A DNA stretch of 64,000 nt from Gallionella sp. (GTDB taxonomy: Bacteria > Pseudomonadota > Gammaproteobacteria > Burkholderiales > Gallionellaceae). The stretch is from contig JAQTZW010000002.1 of assembly GCA_028687575.1 (NCBI GenBank), positions 124,001 through 188,000 on the forward strand, written 5' to 3'. Made by a program: the position numbers and the translations under genes. Every line of letters starts with the position of its first letter. The stretch's first letter is position 1. Positions 1 to 8,601 of the stretch are shown piece after piece. Under the pieces are notes generated by a model. It had not been told where the DNA came from and did no database searches. It saw nothing but the letters and a program-made list of their open reading frames with translations.

Positions 1-1194
1 CGTTCCCATGATCCACACCGCCTTGATTTGCTTGTCCGCGATGGCTTGAAACATGTCCACCGCCTTGAGTCCGGCGGTTTGTGCGATGCGCGGGGCATCC
101 CAGAAACGCGCGACCAAGGCGATATTCGCCGCATCGGAAAAATCCATGTGCGCCGCCAGTTGGTTTGCCAGCCCGCCGACCTCGCGTCCGCCCATCGCAT
201 TGGGTTGCCCCGTCACCGAAAACGGCCCCATGCCCGGCTTGCCGATGCGACCCGTGGCGAGATGCACGTTGAGGATGGCGTTCGCCTTGTCCACCCCGCT
301 GGACGATTGATTGATGCCCTGCGAAAAAATGGTCACGGTACGCTCGGTGCGCGCAAACATACGGAAGAATTCGCTGACCTGCGACTCGGGCACCCCGCAA
401 ACCTGCGCCACTTTTGGGACCGAACCCATACTGCGTGCGACCTCGAATGCGGCGGCGAAGCCTTCCACATGCGCCTCGACATAAGCCAGATCGAGCGCGT
501 CTTCACGTCGCAAATGATGCAGCAATCCGTTGAACAAGAACGCATCCGCACCGGGTGCCAGTGGGAGGTGCATATCGGCGATGTCGCAAGTCGCAGTGCG
601 ACGCGGATCAATCACCACCACTTGCATCTCGGGACGGGCTTTCTTTGCGGCGAGCAGACGTTGATACAGTACCGGATGCGCCCAGGCGTAGTTTGAGCCG
701 ACGATGACGAGCAAGTCGGCCTGCTCCATGTCTTCATAGCAAACCGGCACGACATCCGCGCCGAAAGCACGTTTGTGCGCCGCCACCGCAGTGGACATGC
801 ACAACCGCGAATTGGTATCGATGTTCGCGCTGCCGATAAAGCCTTTCATCAGCTTGTTGGCAACGTAGTAATCCTCGGTGAGTATCTGCCCCGAAACATA
901 AAACGCCACCGCATCCGGCCCATGCTGGTCTATGACCTTTTGGAAACCCTGTGCCACTTGCGCCAGCGCGTCATCCCAGCTCGCACGCTGACCACGCACC
1001 ACGGGATGAAGCAAGCGCCCCTGATGATCTAGGGTCTCGCCCAATGCCGTACCCTTGGAGCAAAGCCGCCCAAAATTCGCCGGATGCAGCGTGTCACCAG
1101 ACAGTTTTATATTCGCGTCCGCAACATTGACCGTCACCCCGCAGCCCACGCCGCAATACGGGCAAGTCGTTCGTGTAGTCTGTGCGTCCGACAT
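1..1194 (-). CDS. nasA: Assimilatory nitrate reductase catalytic subunit (molybdopterin oxidoreductase), 3' end beyond window
   Basis: Reverse-strand translation from ATG at 1194: MSDAQTTRTTCPYCGVGCGVTVNVADANIKLSGDTLHPANFGRLCSKGTALGETLDHQGRLLHPVVRG...; N-terminal CxxCxxxC 4Fe-4S motif and Mo-bisPGD oxidoreductase motifs; directly downstream of nirBD. Not in ORF track because it runs off the edge. Confidence 0.93.
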   Translation of the reverse strand, partial: MSDAQTTRTTCPYCGVGCGVTVNVADANIKLSGDTLHPANFGRLCSKGTALGETLDHQGRLLHPVVRGQRASWDDALAQVAQGFQKVIDQHGPDAVAFYVSGQILTEDYYVANKLMKGFIGSANIDTNSRLCMSTAVAAHKRAFGADVVPVCYEDMEQADLLVIVGSNYAWAHPVLYQRLLAAKKARPEMQVVVIDPRRTATCDIADMHLPLAPGADAFLFNGLLHHLRREDALDLAYVEAHVEGFAAAFEVARSMGSVPKVAQVCGVPESQVSEFFRMFARTERTVTIFSQGINQSSSGVDKANAILNVHLATGRIGKPGMGPFSVTGQPNAMGGREVGGLANQLAAHMDFSDAANIALVARFWDAPRIAQTAGLKAVDMFQAIADKQIKAVWIMGT

Positions 1195-1196
1195 GG

Positions 1197-1508
1197 CTAA
1201 GCCTTCACGTTGAGGAACACGATGCCACTTTCAACCTTGGTGTCATGGCGGGGTGCGCACCCCACATCGGGCGCGACCGCCGAACCTGTCTCCAGTTCGA
1301 TCACCCAACTATGCAGCGGACAGGTGACACGCTTGCCATGCACGATGCCTTGCGCCAGCGGCCCCCCTTTGTGCGGACAGCGATTGTCCAGGGCAAAAAC
1401 TTCATCGTCCACGCTGCGAAACAGCGCGATCTCGCCACTGGCGGTATGCACGATGCGTGAACCCTGACGGGGTATGTCATCCAGTTTGCCGACTTGTATC
1501 CAGTTCAT
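1197..1508 (-). CDS. nirD: Nitrite reductase (NADH) small subunit, Rieske-type
   Basis: 103 aa with CPHKGGPL...CPLHSW Rieske-like motif; adjacent to nirB. Confidence 0.93.
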   Translation of the reverse strand: MNWIQVGKLDDIPRQGSRIVHTASGEIALFRSVDDEVFALDNRCPHKGGPLAQGIVHGKRVTCPLHSWVIELETGSAVAPDVGCAPRHDTKVESGIVFLNVKA

Positions 1509-1520
1509 TTCTGTTTTCCC

Positions 1521-3965
1521 TTATTCGATGGTCGCCAATGGTGTGTATTCGTGCGCGTCCTTGCCCTCGGCACGTTCTTTCCACGGGTCGTCCTGCGAAT
1601 AGCGTTGCGATTCAAGGAAGCGTGCATACAACTCGACACGACCCGCTGCATCTTCGACGATGCGTTGTTTGACATAGGCCAGTCCGACACGCTCTATCCA
1701 CGGTGCGGTTCTATCCAGGTAATGCGCCTCTTCCCGATACAGCTGCATGAACGCGCCGCAGTATTCCATCACCTCGGCTTCGGTCGCGACCTTGCACAGG
1801 AAATCCGTGACGCGCACTTTGATACCGCCATTGCCGCCGACATGAATCTCGAAGCCGGAATCCACGCATACCACGCCAAAATCCTTGATGGTCGCCTCGG
1901 CGCAATTACGCGGACAGCCGGATACGGCAATCTTGAATTTATGCGGTGTCCACGAACCCCAGGTCATCTTCTCGACCCTGATGCCCAGGCCCGTGGAGTC
2001 CTGCGTGCCGAAGCGACACCATTCCGAACCCACGCAGGTCTTCACCGTGCGCAGCGATTTTCCGTAGGCGTGACCCGACACAAACCCCGCCGCGACCATA
2101 TCGCCCCACATCTTGGGCAGATTTTCCTTGGTCACGCCCAGCAGGTCTATGCGTTGCCCGCCGGTGATTTTGACCGTCGGCACTTGATATTTGTCCGCGA
2201 TGTCGGCGATAGAGCGCAGCTCGGCTGGCGAAGTCACGCCGCCCCAGATGCGCGGAATCACGGAATAGGTGCCGTCTTTTTGGATGTTGGCGTGTACCCG
2301 CTCGTTGATGAAACGCGAGCGGCTATCGTCCTGATACTCACCCGGCCATGCCGAGAGCAAATAAAAATTGAGCGCGGGACGGCAAGAGTGGCAGCCATCG
2401 GGTGTCTTCCAGTGCAAGGCCTGCATCAGTTGCGGCAGCGATTTCAGGTTCTGTTTGGTGATGGCGGCACGCACTTCTTCATGGGTGGATTCGGTGCAGC
2501 CGCACAGGGCTTTCTTGCTGGGCTTGGTCGAGTAATCGCCGCCCAGGGTGTTGGCCAGAATGGACTCCACCAGACCCGTGCACGAACCGCAGGAGCTGGA
2601 GGCTTTGGTATGGGCGCGCACCTCTTCCAGTGTGAATAACTTCTTCTCGATGATGGCATTGACGATAGTGCCTTTGCATACGCCGTTGCAGCCGCAGACT
2701 TCCGCCGTGTCGGCCATGTTCGCCACGCTTGCCGCACCGCCGTGGCCCGCGTCTCCCAAATGCACTTGCCCGAATAAAATGTGTTCGCGCATCTCGCTGA
2801 CATCCGTGCCGTCGCGCAGCATCTGGAAATACCAAGGACCGTCTATGGTGTCGCCATACATCACCGCACCGCGCAATTTGTTGTCGCGCAGCACCAGTTT
2901 TTTATACACGCCACGCGCCGAATCCTGTAGCAATAATTCTTCATCTTCTGGGCCGGCGTTGAAGTCGCCCGCCGAAAACAAATCTATGCCGGTCACCTTG
3001 AGTTTGGTGGAAACCGACGAACCTTCGTAACGCATGCGGCCATATTCGGCGAGATGGTTGGCGGCGACTTTAGCCTGCTCGAACAAGGGCGCGACCAGCC
3101 CGTAAGTCTGGCCTCTGTGCTGCACGCATTCGCCTACCGAATAAATCTTCGGGTCGTAAGTCTGCATGGTGTCGTTCACCACGATGCCGCGTTCGCAATG
3201 GATGCCGGCGGATTTTGCCAAGGCGATGTTGGGACGTATGCCCGCCGCCATGACCACCAGGTCGGCCTCAATCTCTTCGCCGTCCTTGAAGCGCAGCCCG
3301 CGCACTTTATCCATGCCCAGAATGGATTCGGTCTGGCGCGACAGATAGAATTTCAGTCCGCGCTTTTCCAGCGCATCCTTGAGCAATCCGCCGCCGACCT
3401 TGTCCAACTGGCGTTCCATAGGCCAATCGCACAGATGCACTACGGACACGTCCATACCCTGCAAGGCCAGGCCGTTGGCGGCTTCCAGACCAAGCAGGCC
3501 GCCGCCGATGACGACTGCGCGTTTGCTGACCTTGGCGGCAGCTTGCATCTGTTCCACATCGGCTATGCTGCGATAGGCAATCACTCCGGGCAGATTGACA
3601 CCGGGAATGGGCAATATGATGGGATTGGAACCCGTCGCGATCAGCAGTCTATCGTAAGGCACGGTGAGGCCGTCTTCGGTCTCTATCACACAATGCTGGC
3701 GGTCGATTTTGCTGACCCATTTCCCGGTATGCAGCTTGATGTTGTGGTCTTTGTACCAACTCCAATCATTCAGCACCGTGTCCTTGAATTCCATCTCGCC
3801 GGACAGCACGGGCGACAGCAGGATGCGGTTGTAATTGGGTTGCAACTCTGCGCCGAATACCGTGATGTCGTATTCATCGGGCGACATCTTGAGCAACTCT
3901 TCCAGCGTGCGTATGCCCGCCATGCCGTTGCCTATGACCACCAACTTCGTTTTGACTTTATTCAT
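1521..3965 (-). CDS. nirB: Nitrite reductase (NADH) large subunit
   Basis: 814 aa; FAD/NAD binding N-term (VVIGNGMAGIRTLEELL), BFD-like 2Fe-2S (CGCNGVCKGTI...SSSCGSCTG), siroheme/4Fe-4S C-term (GSEWCRFGTQDS...SGCPRNCAEA). Confidence 0.97.
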   Translation of the reverse strand: MNKVKTKLVVIGNGMAGIRTLEELLKMSPDEYDITVFGAELQPNYNRILLSPVLSGEMEFKDTVLNDWSWYKDHNIKLHTGKWVSKIDRQHCVIETEDGLTVPYDRLLIATGSNPIILPIPGVNLPGVIAYRSIADVEQMQAAAKVSKRAVVIGGGLLGLEAANGLALQGMDVSVVHLCDWPMERQLDKVGGGLLKDALEKRGLKFYLSRQTESILGMDKVRGLRFKDGEEIEADLVVMAAGIRPNIALAKSAGIHCERGIVVNDTMQTYDPKIYSVGECVQHRGQTYGLVAPLFEQAKVAANHLAEYGRMRYEGSSVSTKLKVTGIDLFSAGDFNAGPEDEELLLQDSARGVYKKLVLRDNKLRGAVMYGDTIDGPWYFQMLRDGTDVSEMREHILFGQVHLGDAGHGGAASVANMADTAEVCGCNGVCKGTIVNAIIEKKLFTLEEVRAHTKASSSCGSCTGLVESILANTLGGDYSTKPSKKALCGCTESTHEEVRAAITKQNLKSLPQLMQALHWKTPDGCHSCRPALNFYLLSAWPGEYQDDSRSRFINERVHANIQKDGTYSVIPRIWGGVTSPAELRSIADIADKYQVPTVKITGGQRIDLLGVTKENLPKMWGDMVAAGFVSGHAYGKSLRTVKTCVGSEWCRFGTQDSTGLGIRVEKMTWGSWTPHKFKIAVSGCPRNCAEATIKDFGVVCVDSGFEIHVGGNGGIKVRVTDFLCKVATEAEVMEYCGAFMQLYREEAHYLDRTAPWIERVGLAYVKQRIVEDAAGRVELYARFLESQRYSQDDPWKERAEGKDAHEYTPLATIE

Positions 3966-3986
3966 GATGTTTCCTTATCAGCATTG

Positions 3987-4292
3987 CTACATTGGTGCAA
4001 ACAGTGACCTGTTCGAGAAGATTCCAACCTCATCTCCGGCGTTCAGGGGAGTAGACCACTGTGCTGCCTTGCGATTAATGGTGCAAAACACATGCTCCCG
4101 ATCGAGTTCATACGCCCATGTCTCACTGCGTAAACGCAAACTATTCAGCATTTTTTCCAGCGTACTCACTTCGTCCGAGACTTCGATACGCTCAGAAGTC
4201 ATCATCAAGAATTCGCTGGCACGGCCGAAGTACATGACCTCGATTTTGTTTGTGTCAGCCGCAGTAAACAGTTTTCTGAAGAATTTTCGCAT
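3987..4292 (-). CDS. MoaD/ThiS-like beta-grasp protein without terminal GG
   Basis: MRKFFRKLFTAADTNKIEVMYFGRASEFLMMTSERIEVSDEVSTLEKMLNSLRLRSETWAYELDREHVFCTINRKAAQWSTPLNAGDEVGIFSNRSLFAPM; MoaD-like pattern (YFGRA.E, STLEKML, GDEV.IF). ORF track gives a longer start at 4412 that overlaps the nrtD end. Confidence 0.7.
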   Translation of the reverse strand: MRKFFRKLFTAADTNKIEVMYFGRASEFLMMTSERIEVSDEVSTLEKMLNSLRLRSETWAYELDREHVFCTINRKAAQWSTPLNAGDEVGIFSNRSLFAPM

Positions 4293-4296
4293 CGCA

Positions 4297-5088
4297 TCAC
4301 GCAGCCTTCCTGGCCTGCTTCTGATACAGGAATTCCAGTACCGCGCCGCGCAGCCTGTGGTAATCCGCATCGTTCGCCATTGCCAGACGATTGCGCGGTT
4401 TGGGCAAATCAACCGTGAGGATCTCCCCTATGGTTGCGGCGGGTCCGTTGGTCATCATCACGATCCGATCCGATAGCAACACCGCCTCGTCCACATCGTG
4501 CGTGACCATCACCACCGTGCTGTTGGTGGTCGCGACGATCTTCATCAATTCGTCTTGCAGGTGCGCGCGCGTCAGGGCATCCAGTGCACCGAATGGCTCG
4601 TCCATCAAGAGCACTTTGGGTTGCATGGACAGGGCGCGTGCGATGCCGACACGTTGCTTCATTCCGCCTGAAATCTCATGCGGATATTTGTGTTCGGCGT
4701 GCGTCAAGTCCACCAGGGCCAGAGCTGCGCTGGTGCGCTGTTGCAATTGCGCGCGGCTTTCCGTTGCGCCGAACACGCGTTCCACTGCGAGATGGACATT
4801 CTCGAAACAGGTCAGCCAGGGCAGCAGAGAGTGATTCTGGAAAACCACGCCACGATCCGGTCCCGGCCCGGCAATCTCACGATCAGCACACAACATCACA
4901 CCCGCTGTTGGCATCAGCAAGCCGGCAATCAGATTCAGCAGCGTGGATTTGCCACAACCCGAGTGACCGATCAGGGTGATGAACTCGCCGCGTTCGATTT
5001 TCAGGTCTATATCCTTGAGTGCGACGAATGTGCCTTGCTTGGTCGCAAAAGACATTTGTACGTTCTCGATTTGTACGTATTTTTTCAT
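4297..5088 (-). CDS. nrtD: Nitrate/nitrite ABC transporter ATP-binding protein
   Basis: Start MKKYVQIENVQMSF; Walker A GHSGCGKST, signature SGGMKQRVGIARAL, Walker B VLLMDEPFGALD; NrtD/NtrD-type in nitrate operon. Confidence 0.93.
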   Translation of the reverse strand: MKKYVQIENVQMSFATKQGTFVALKDIDLKIERGEFITLIGHSGCGKSTLLNLIAGLLMPTAGVMLCADREIAGPGPDRGVVFQNHSLLPWLTCFENVHLAVERVFGATESRAQLQQRTSAALALVDLTHAEHKYPHEISGGMKQRVGIARALSMQPKVLLMDEPFGALDALTRAHLQDELMKIVATTNSTVVMVTHDVDEAVLLSDRIVMMTNGPAATIGEILTVDLPKPRNRLAMANDADYHRLRGAVLEFLYQKQARKAA

Positions 5089-5099
5089 GGTGTTCCCGC

Positions 5100-5873
5100 T
5101 TAATAACTGAACCGTTTGGCGATCTTGACTAACAGCGTCTCCAGCAACAGTCCGACGATGCCCACGACGATAATCGCGATGATGATGTGCTCGACATTCA
5201 GGTTGTTCCATTCATCCCACACCCAGAAACCTATGCCCACACCGCCCGTCAACATCTCTGCTGCGACGATCACCAGCCATGCCGTACCGATGGCCAGCCG
5301 TATTCCGGTCAGCATGTAAGGCAAGGTTGCAGGAAACAAAATTTTGGTGAAAATTTTCCATTCGGAAAGATTGAGGACGCGCGCCACATTTAGATAGTCC
5401 TGCGGCAACTGACGCACGCCCATCGCGGTGTTGATAATCATCGGCCAGATGCTGGAGATGAAAATCACCCAGATGGCGGCAGGGTTCGCCGCCTTGAGCA
5501 CCAGCAGCCCTATCGGTAGCCAGGCCAGTGGTGACACGGGTCTCAGCATGTTCACGATGGGCGCGCTCATTTTGTTGAGAAAATCAAAACGCCCGACCAT
5601 GAATCCCAAGGGAATGCCTATCAGCGCGGCGAAGCCAAAGCCGATACCGACACGTTGCAGCGAAGCCAGAATATTCCAGCCTATGCCCTGATCGTTCGGC
5701 CCTTTCTGGTAGAAAGGGTCACTGAACAAGACAACCGCTGAGTCCCATGTCTTCATGGGCCCGGGCAGGTTCTCGCTGGTCTGGGACAGCACCGCCCAAA
5801 ACAAGATGAACAGTGCGATACCCAGCAGTGGCGGCACCAGACTCTCGGCAAAAAACTTTCTGAACTTCATCAT
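5100..5873 (-). CDS. nrtB: Nitrate ABC transporter permease
   Basis: 257 aa BPD-type permease, multiple TM segments; overlaps nrtA stop by 4 nt. Confidence 0.93.
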   Translation of the reverse strand: MMKFRKFFAESLVPPLLGIALFILFWAVLSQTSENLPGPMKTWDSAVVLFSDPFYQKGPNDQGIGWNILASLQRVGIGFGFAALIGIPLGFMVGRFDFLNKMSAPIVNMLRPVSPLAWLPIGLLVLKAANPAAIWVIFISSIWPMIINTAMGVRQLPQDYLNVARVLNLSEWKIFTKILFPATLPYMLTGIRLAIGTAWLVIVAAEMLTGGVGIGFWVWDEWNNLNVEHIIIAIIVVGIVGLLLETLLVKIAKRFSY

Positions 5874-7177
5874 GCTTTCACCTTAAAGCTGGCGGCATAC
5901 TTCTTGGGATCTTTGCCGTCCCATACCGTGCCATCCATCAACTTGGAACTGCGCATCAGCTCTTTGGGTACAGACACTTTGACTTGCGACGCGGCCTGTT
6001 TATACAGCTCGATCTGATTGATTTTCTTTGCCACAGCCAGATAGTCCGGGTCGGTCTTGAGCAAGCCCCAGCGCTTATGCTGTGTCAGGAACCACATGCC
6101 ATCCGACAGATATGGGAAATTCACCGCGCCATCGCCAAAGAATTTCATGTAATTGGGGTCGTTCCACTTCTTGCCCAGACCGTCTTCGTATTTGCCTTCG
6201 AAGCGTTGATCTATCACATCAACCGGACAGTTCACATAGGATTTGTCCGCGATGATTTCAGACACCTTATGGCGATTCGCCATGCTATCTATGTACTTCG
6301 AGGCATCCAGAATCGCCATGATCAAAGCGCGTGCCGTGTTGGGATATTTCTGTGCGAATTCGGCGGTGCAACCCAGCACTTTTTCGGGGTGGTCTTTCCA
6401 GATGTCTTGCGTGGTAGTGGCCGTGAATCCGACCTTGTCGTAGATGGCGCGGTTGTTCCAGGGCTCGCCAACGCAGAATCCATCCATATTGCCCACGCGC
6501 ATATTGGCGACCATTTGCGGCGGCGGCACGGTGATGGATTTCACATCGCTCAGCGGATTGATGCCCTGACTCGCCAGCCAGTAATACAGCCACATGGCAT
6601 GTGTGCCAGTCGGGAAAGTCTGCGCAAAGGTGTAGTCGCGCTTTTCGCTATCCACCAGCTTCTTCAGCGCCGCGCCGGTGGTTACACCCTTGTCTTTGAG
6701 TTGATTGGAAAGCGTGATGGCCTGACCGTTATTGCTAAGCGTCATCAACACCGACATATCTTTTTGTTGACCGCCTATGCCCAGTTGTACGCCATAAATC
6801 AGGCCATACAAAACATGCGAGGCGTGTAATTCGCCGTTGACCAATTTGTCGCGCACTCCGGCCCATGAAGCCTCTTTGGAAGGGATGATCTTGATGCCGT
6901 ATTTCTCATCGAATTTCATCACCGATGCGATCACCACCGAGGCGCAATCCGTCAGGGGAATAAAGCCGACTTTCACCTCCTTCAGCTCGGGCGCATCCGA
7001 ACCCGCCGCCCAGGCCGATGCGCGAGTCCCCATGGGCACCATGGACATGATGCCCGCGGTACCCAATAGCATGCCTGCCTGTTTCAGGAAATCCCTCCTG
7101 TTGTTTTGTTCGGGCATCTGTGCCTCCAGAATGATGCCGGATTCGCTTGTGACGCTGCCAGTTTTGAAATTTTCCAT
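5870..7177 (-). CDS. nrtA: Nitrate ABC transporter substrate-binding protein with twin-arginine-like signal
   Basis: 435 aa; NNRRDFLKQAGMLLGTAG signal; ELKEVKVGFIPLTDCASVVIA...; CmpA/NrtA family. Confidence 0.93.
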   Translation of the reverse strand: MENFKTGSVTSESGIILEAQMPEQNNRRDFLKQAGMLLGTAGIMSMVPMGTRASAWAAGSDAPELKEVKVGFIPLTDCASVVIASVMKFDEKYGIKIIPSKEASWAGVRDKLVNGELHASHVLYGLIYGVQLGIGGQQKDMSVLMTLSNNGQAITLSNQLKDKGVTTGAALKKLVDSEKRDYTFAQTFPTGTHAMWLYYWLASQGINPLSDVKSITVPPPQMVANMRVGNMDGFCVGEPWNNRAIYDKVGFTATTTQDIWKDHPEKVLGCTAEFAQKYPNTARALIMAILDASKYIDSMANRHKVSEIIADKSYVNCPVDVIDQRFEGKYEDGLGKKWNDPNYMKFFGDGAVNFPYLSDGMWFLTQHKRWGLLKTDPDYLAVAKKINQIELYKQAASQVKVSVPKELMRSSKLMDGTVWDGKDPKKYAASFKVKA

Positions 7178-7261
7178 GTGCCTGTCTCCTTAAAATTTAC
7201 CCACATTAAAAACACTAGAGTGCTGCAATTTCTTCTATTGCCGAGTCTGATGATTTGTCGT

Positions 7262-7651
7262 TCATGCTTGACTCGATATGCCGCTGCCATTGGCAGAAAA
7301 ACTATAACCACGCTTGGGGTGAGTCTTGATCCGGCTGGCCATTGCAAAGGGTGCTAACGCCATGCGTAAACGTCGTATATGGACATCAATCGTTCGCTCT
7401 CCCACCACAACGTGCTTGTCCCACAATTGCTCCAGCAGCTTGCTGCGTGCATGAACACGTTCAGGCTGACTCATCAGGAATTGCAGCAAACGAAACTCTA
7501 TGGGGCGCAGCAATAGCGGTATCCCGTTAGCCGTGATGCGGCAGGTCTCCTCAGTCAAAATCAGCCCTTCGATGGCGATGGTCGCGCCGTCTGTGTATCC
7601 GGATTGGTAGCCCCGAGCGTAGGTGCAACTGGCCATGTTCAGCGACATCAC
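7262..7651 (-). CDS. Stand-alone OmpR/PhoB-type winged-helix DNA-binding protein (no receiver domain)
   Basis: GTG start at 7651; RPIEFRLLQFLMSQPERVHARSKLLEQLWDKHVVVGERTIDVHIRRLRMAL...HPKRGYSF is a Trans_reg_C domain. First gene after the leader terminator. Confidence 0.82.
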   Translation of the reverse strand: MMSLNMASCTYARGYQSGYTDGATIAIEGLILTEETCRITANGIPLLLRPIEFRLLQFLMSQPERVHARSKLLEQLWDKHVVVGERTIDVHIRRLRMALAPFAMASRIKTHPKRGYSFSANGSGISSQA

Positions 7652-7680
7652 AATTCCCTCCGTCCATCAAACTTGCCAAT

Positions 7681-7721
7681 AAAAAAGGTGTCTTCTGCGC
7701 CACACGCAGAAAGACACCTTT
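7681..7721 (-). terminator. Intrinsic terminator in the nitrate operon leader
   Basis: Minus strand: AAAGGTGTCTTTCTGCG-TGTGG-CGCAGAAGACACCTTTTTT; about 13 bp GC-containing stem followed by T6. Confidence 0.93.
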
Positions 7722-7764
7722 GTCTTTTACTTCCAGTCTGCAAATCTCCGTTGATTTGCACTGG
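7710..7764 (-). ncRNA. ANTAR-type antiterminator RNA (P1 + P2 hexaloop hairpins)
   Basis: P1 7733-7764: CCAGT-GCAAATC-[AACGGA]-GATTTGC-AG-ACTGG. P2 7710-7727: AAAGAC-[AAAGGT]-GTCTTT. Both loops are 6 nt with A at position 1 and G at position 4; P2 overlaps the 5' arm of the terminator and is mutually exclusive with it. Confidence 0.9.
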
Positions 7765-7773
7765 TAATTTATA

Positions 7774-7789
7774 AGCAATATCTATGCCA
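7774..7789 (-). promoter_or_regulatory. Sigma-54 (RpoN) -24/-12 promoter
   Basis: Minus strand TGGCAT-AGATA-TTGCT, GG and GC elements with 10-nt spacing; predicted +1 falls about at the base of P1 (~7763). Confidence 0.85.
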
Positions 7790-7873
7790 CAATTTGTTAA
7801 AAATTAAATATCATTACTATTCATTGTGTTGCATGTGTTTGGATTTCGGCTTCACGTTCGTTTTGGATCGAAA

Positions 7874-7910
7874 TGCTTATTCTTGGTGCGGTTAATACCT
7901 AATCGGTGCA
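7874..7910. promoter_or_regulatory. Tandem NtrC-like enhancer sites
   Basis: Two 17-mers fitting TGCACC-N5-GGTGCA imperfectly: 7874-7890 TGCTTA-TTCTT-GGTGCG and 7894-7910 AATACC-TAATC-GGTGCA; centres 20 bp apart, ~120-140 bp upstream of the predicted sigma-54 start. Confidence 0.6.
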
Positions 7911-7925
7911 CGATTTAAGTCTGAA

Positions 7926-8552
7926 TCAGGCGCTCAATTCCTTGGCAAGGATAATGGCCTCTGCGACTTCGGCGATGCGCTTGCCTTTGCTCATCGCCAT
8001 GCTGCGCATCCGCTTGTACGCATCGGGTTCGCTGTAACCGTGATCTGCCATCAATATCGCCTTGGCTTGATCTACCAGCTTGCGTTCGGCCAATAAATTT
8101 TTGGCTTCTTTCAACTCGTCGCGCAAGCGTTTGTGTTCGGTGAATCGAGCGGCTGCCACTTGTATGATGCTGCGCAGGTCTTCGCCCTGAACGTTATGTG
8201 CGACATACGCGCTAACGCCTGCACGCATCGCCTGCTGGATGCTGTGCTGATCGTTGTGTGCACCCAACACTACCACCGGCTTTTCCAGTGTCGTAGACAT
8301 CAGACTGATTTGCTCCAACGTGTCTCGCCCCGGTGCGTTGGCATCCACGATGATCACATCGGCTCCGGCGGCTTGTATGGCGCGCTCGTCCACCTGCTCC
8401 CATGCCAGTACGCCGACCACATCGAATTCAGCCAGCTCCAGGCTGGCTTTCAACCATGCGGCGCGATCCCGCACATCATCTATGATGAGAATTTTTTTCA
8501 ATTCAACTCCTGTGGCGGCTTGTTTCTTGCCGCTGACAACGCAATCGCACAA
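7926..8552 (-). CDS. nasT: NasT/AmiR-type response regulator with ANTAR RNA-binding domain
   Basis: Receiver-like domain (KKILIIDDVRDRAAWLKASLE) plus C-terminal ANTAR (LAERKLVDQAKAILMADHGYSEPDAYKRMRSMAMSKGKRIAEVAEAIILAKEL). Real start likely at the (V)ELKKILIIDD position, downstream of the ORF-track start. Confidence 0.92.
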   Translation of the reverse strand: MCDCVVSGKKQAATGVELKKILIIDDVRDRAAWLKASLELAEFDVVGVLAWEQVDERAIQAAGADVIIVDANAPGRDTLEQISLMSTTLEKPVVVLGAHNDQHSIQQAMRAGVSAYVAHNVQGEDLRSIIQVAAARFTEHKRLRDELKEAKNLLAERKLVDQAKAILMADHGYSEPDAYKRMRSMAMSKGKRIAEVAEAIILAKELSA

Positions 8553-8601
8553 CTACGGTGCGCGATGCGAAAGTTACACTCACTCTTGGTGCGTATTCTG
8601 G

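Noticed and set aside
1494-2639. 381-aa plus-strand ORF
   Set aside because: Antisense to nirB, which has unmistakable Fe-S and siroheme motifs.
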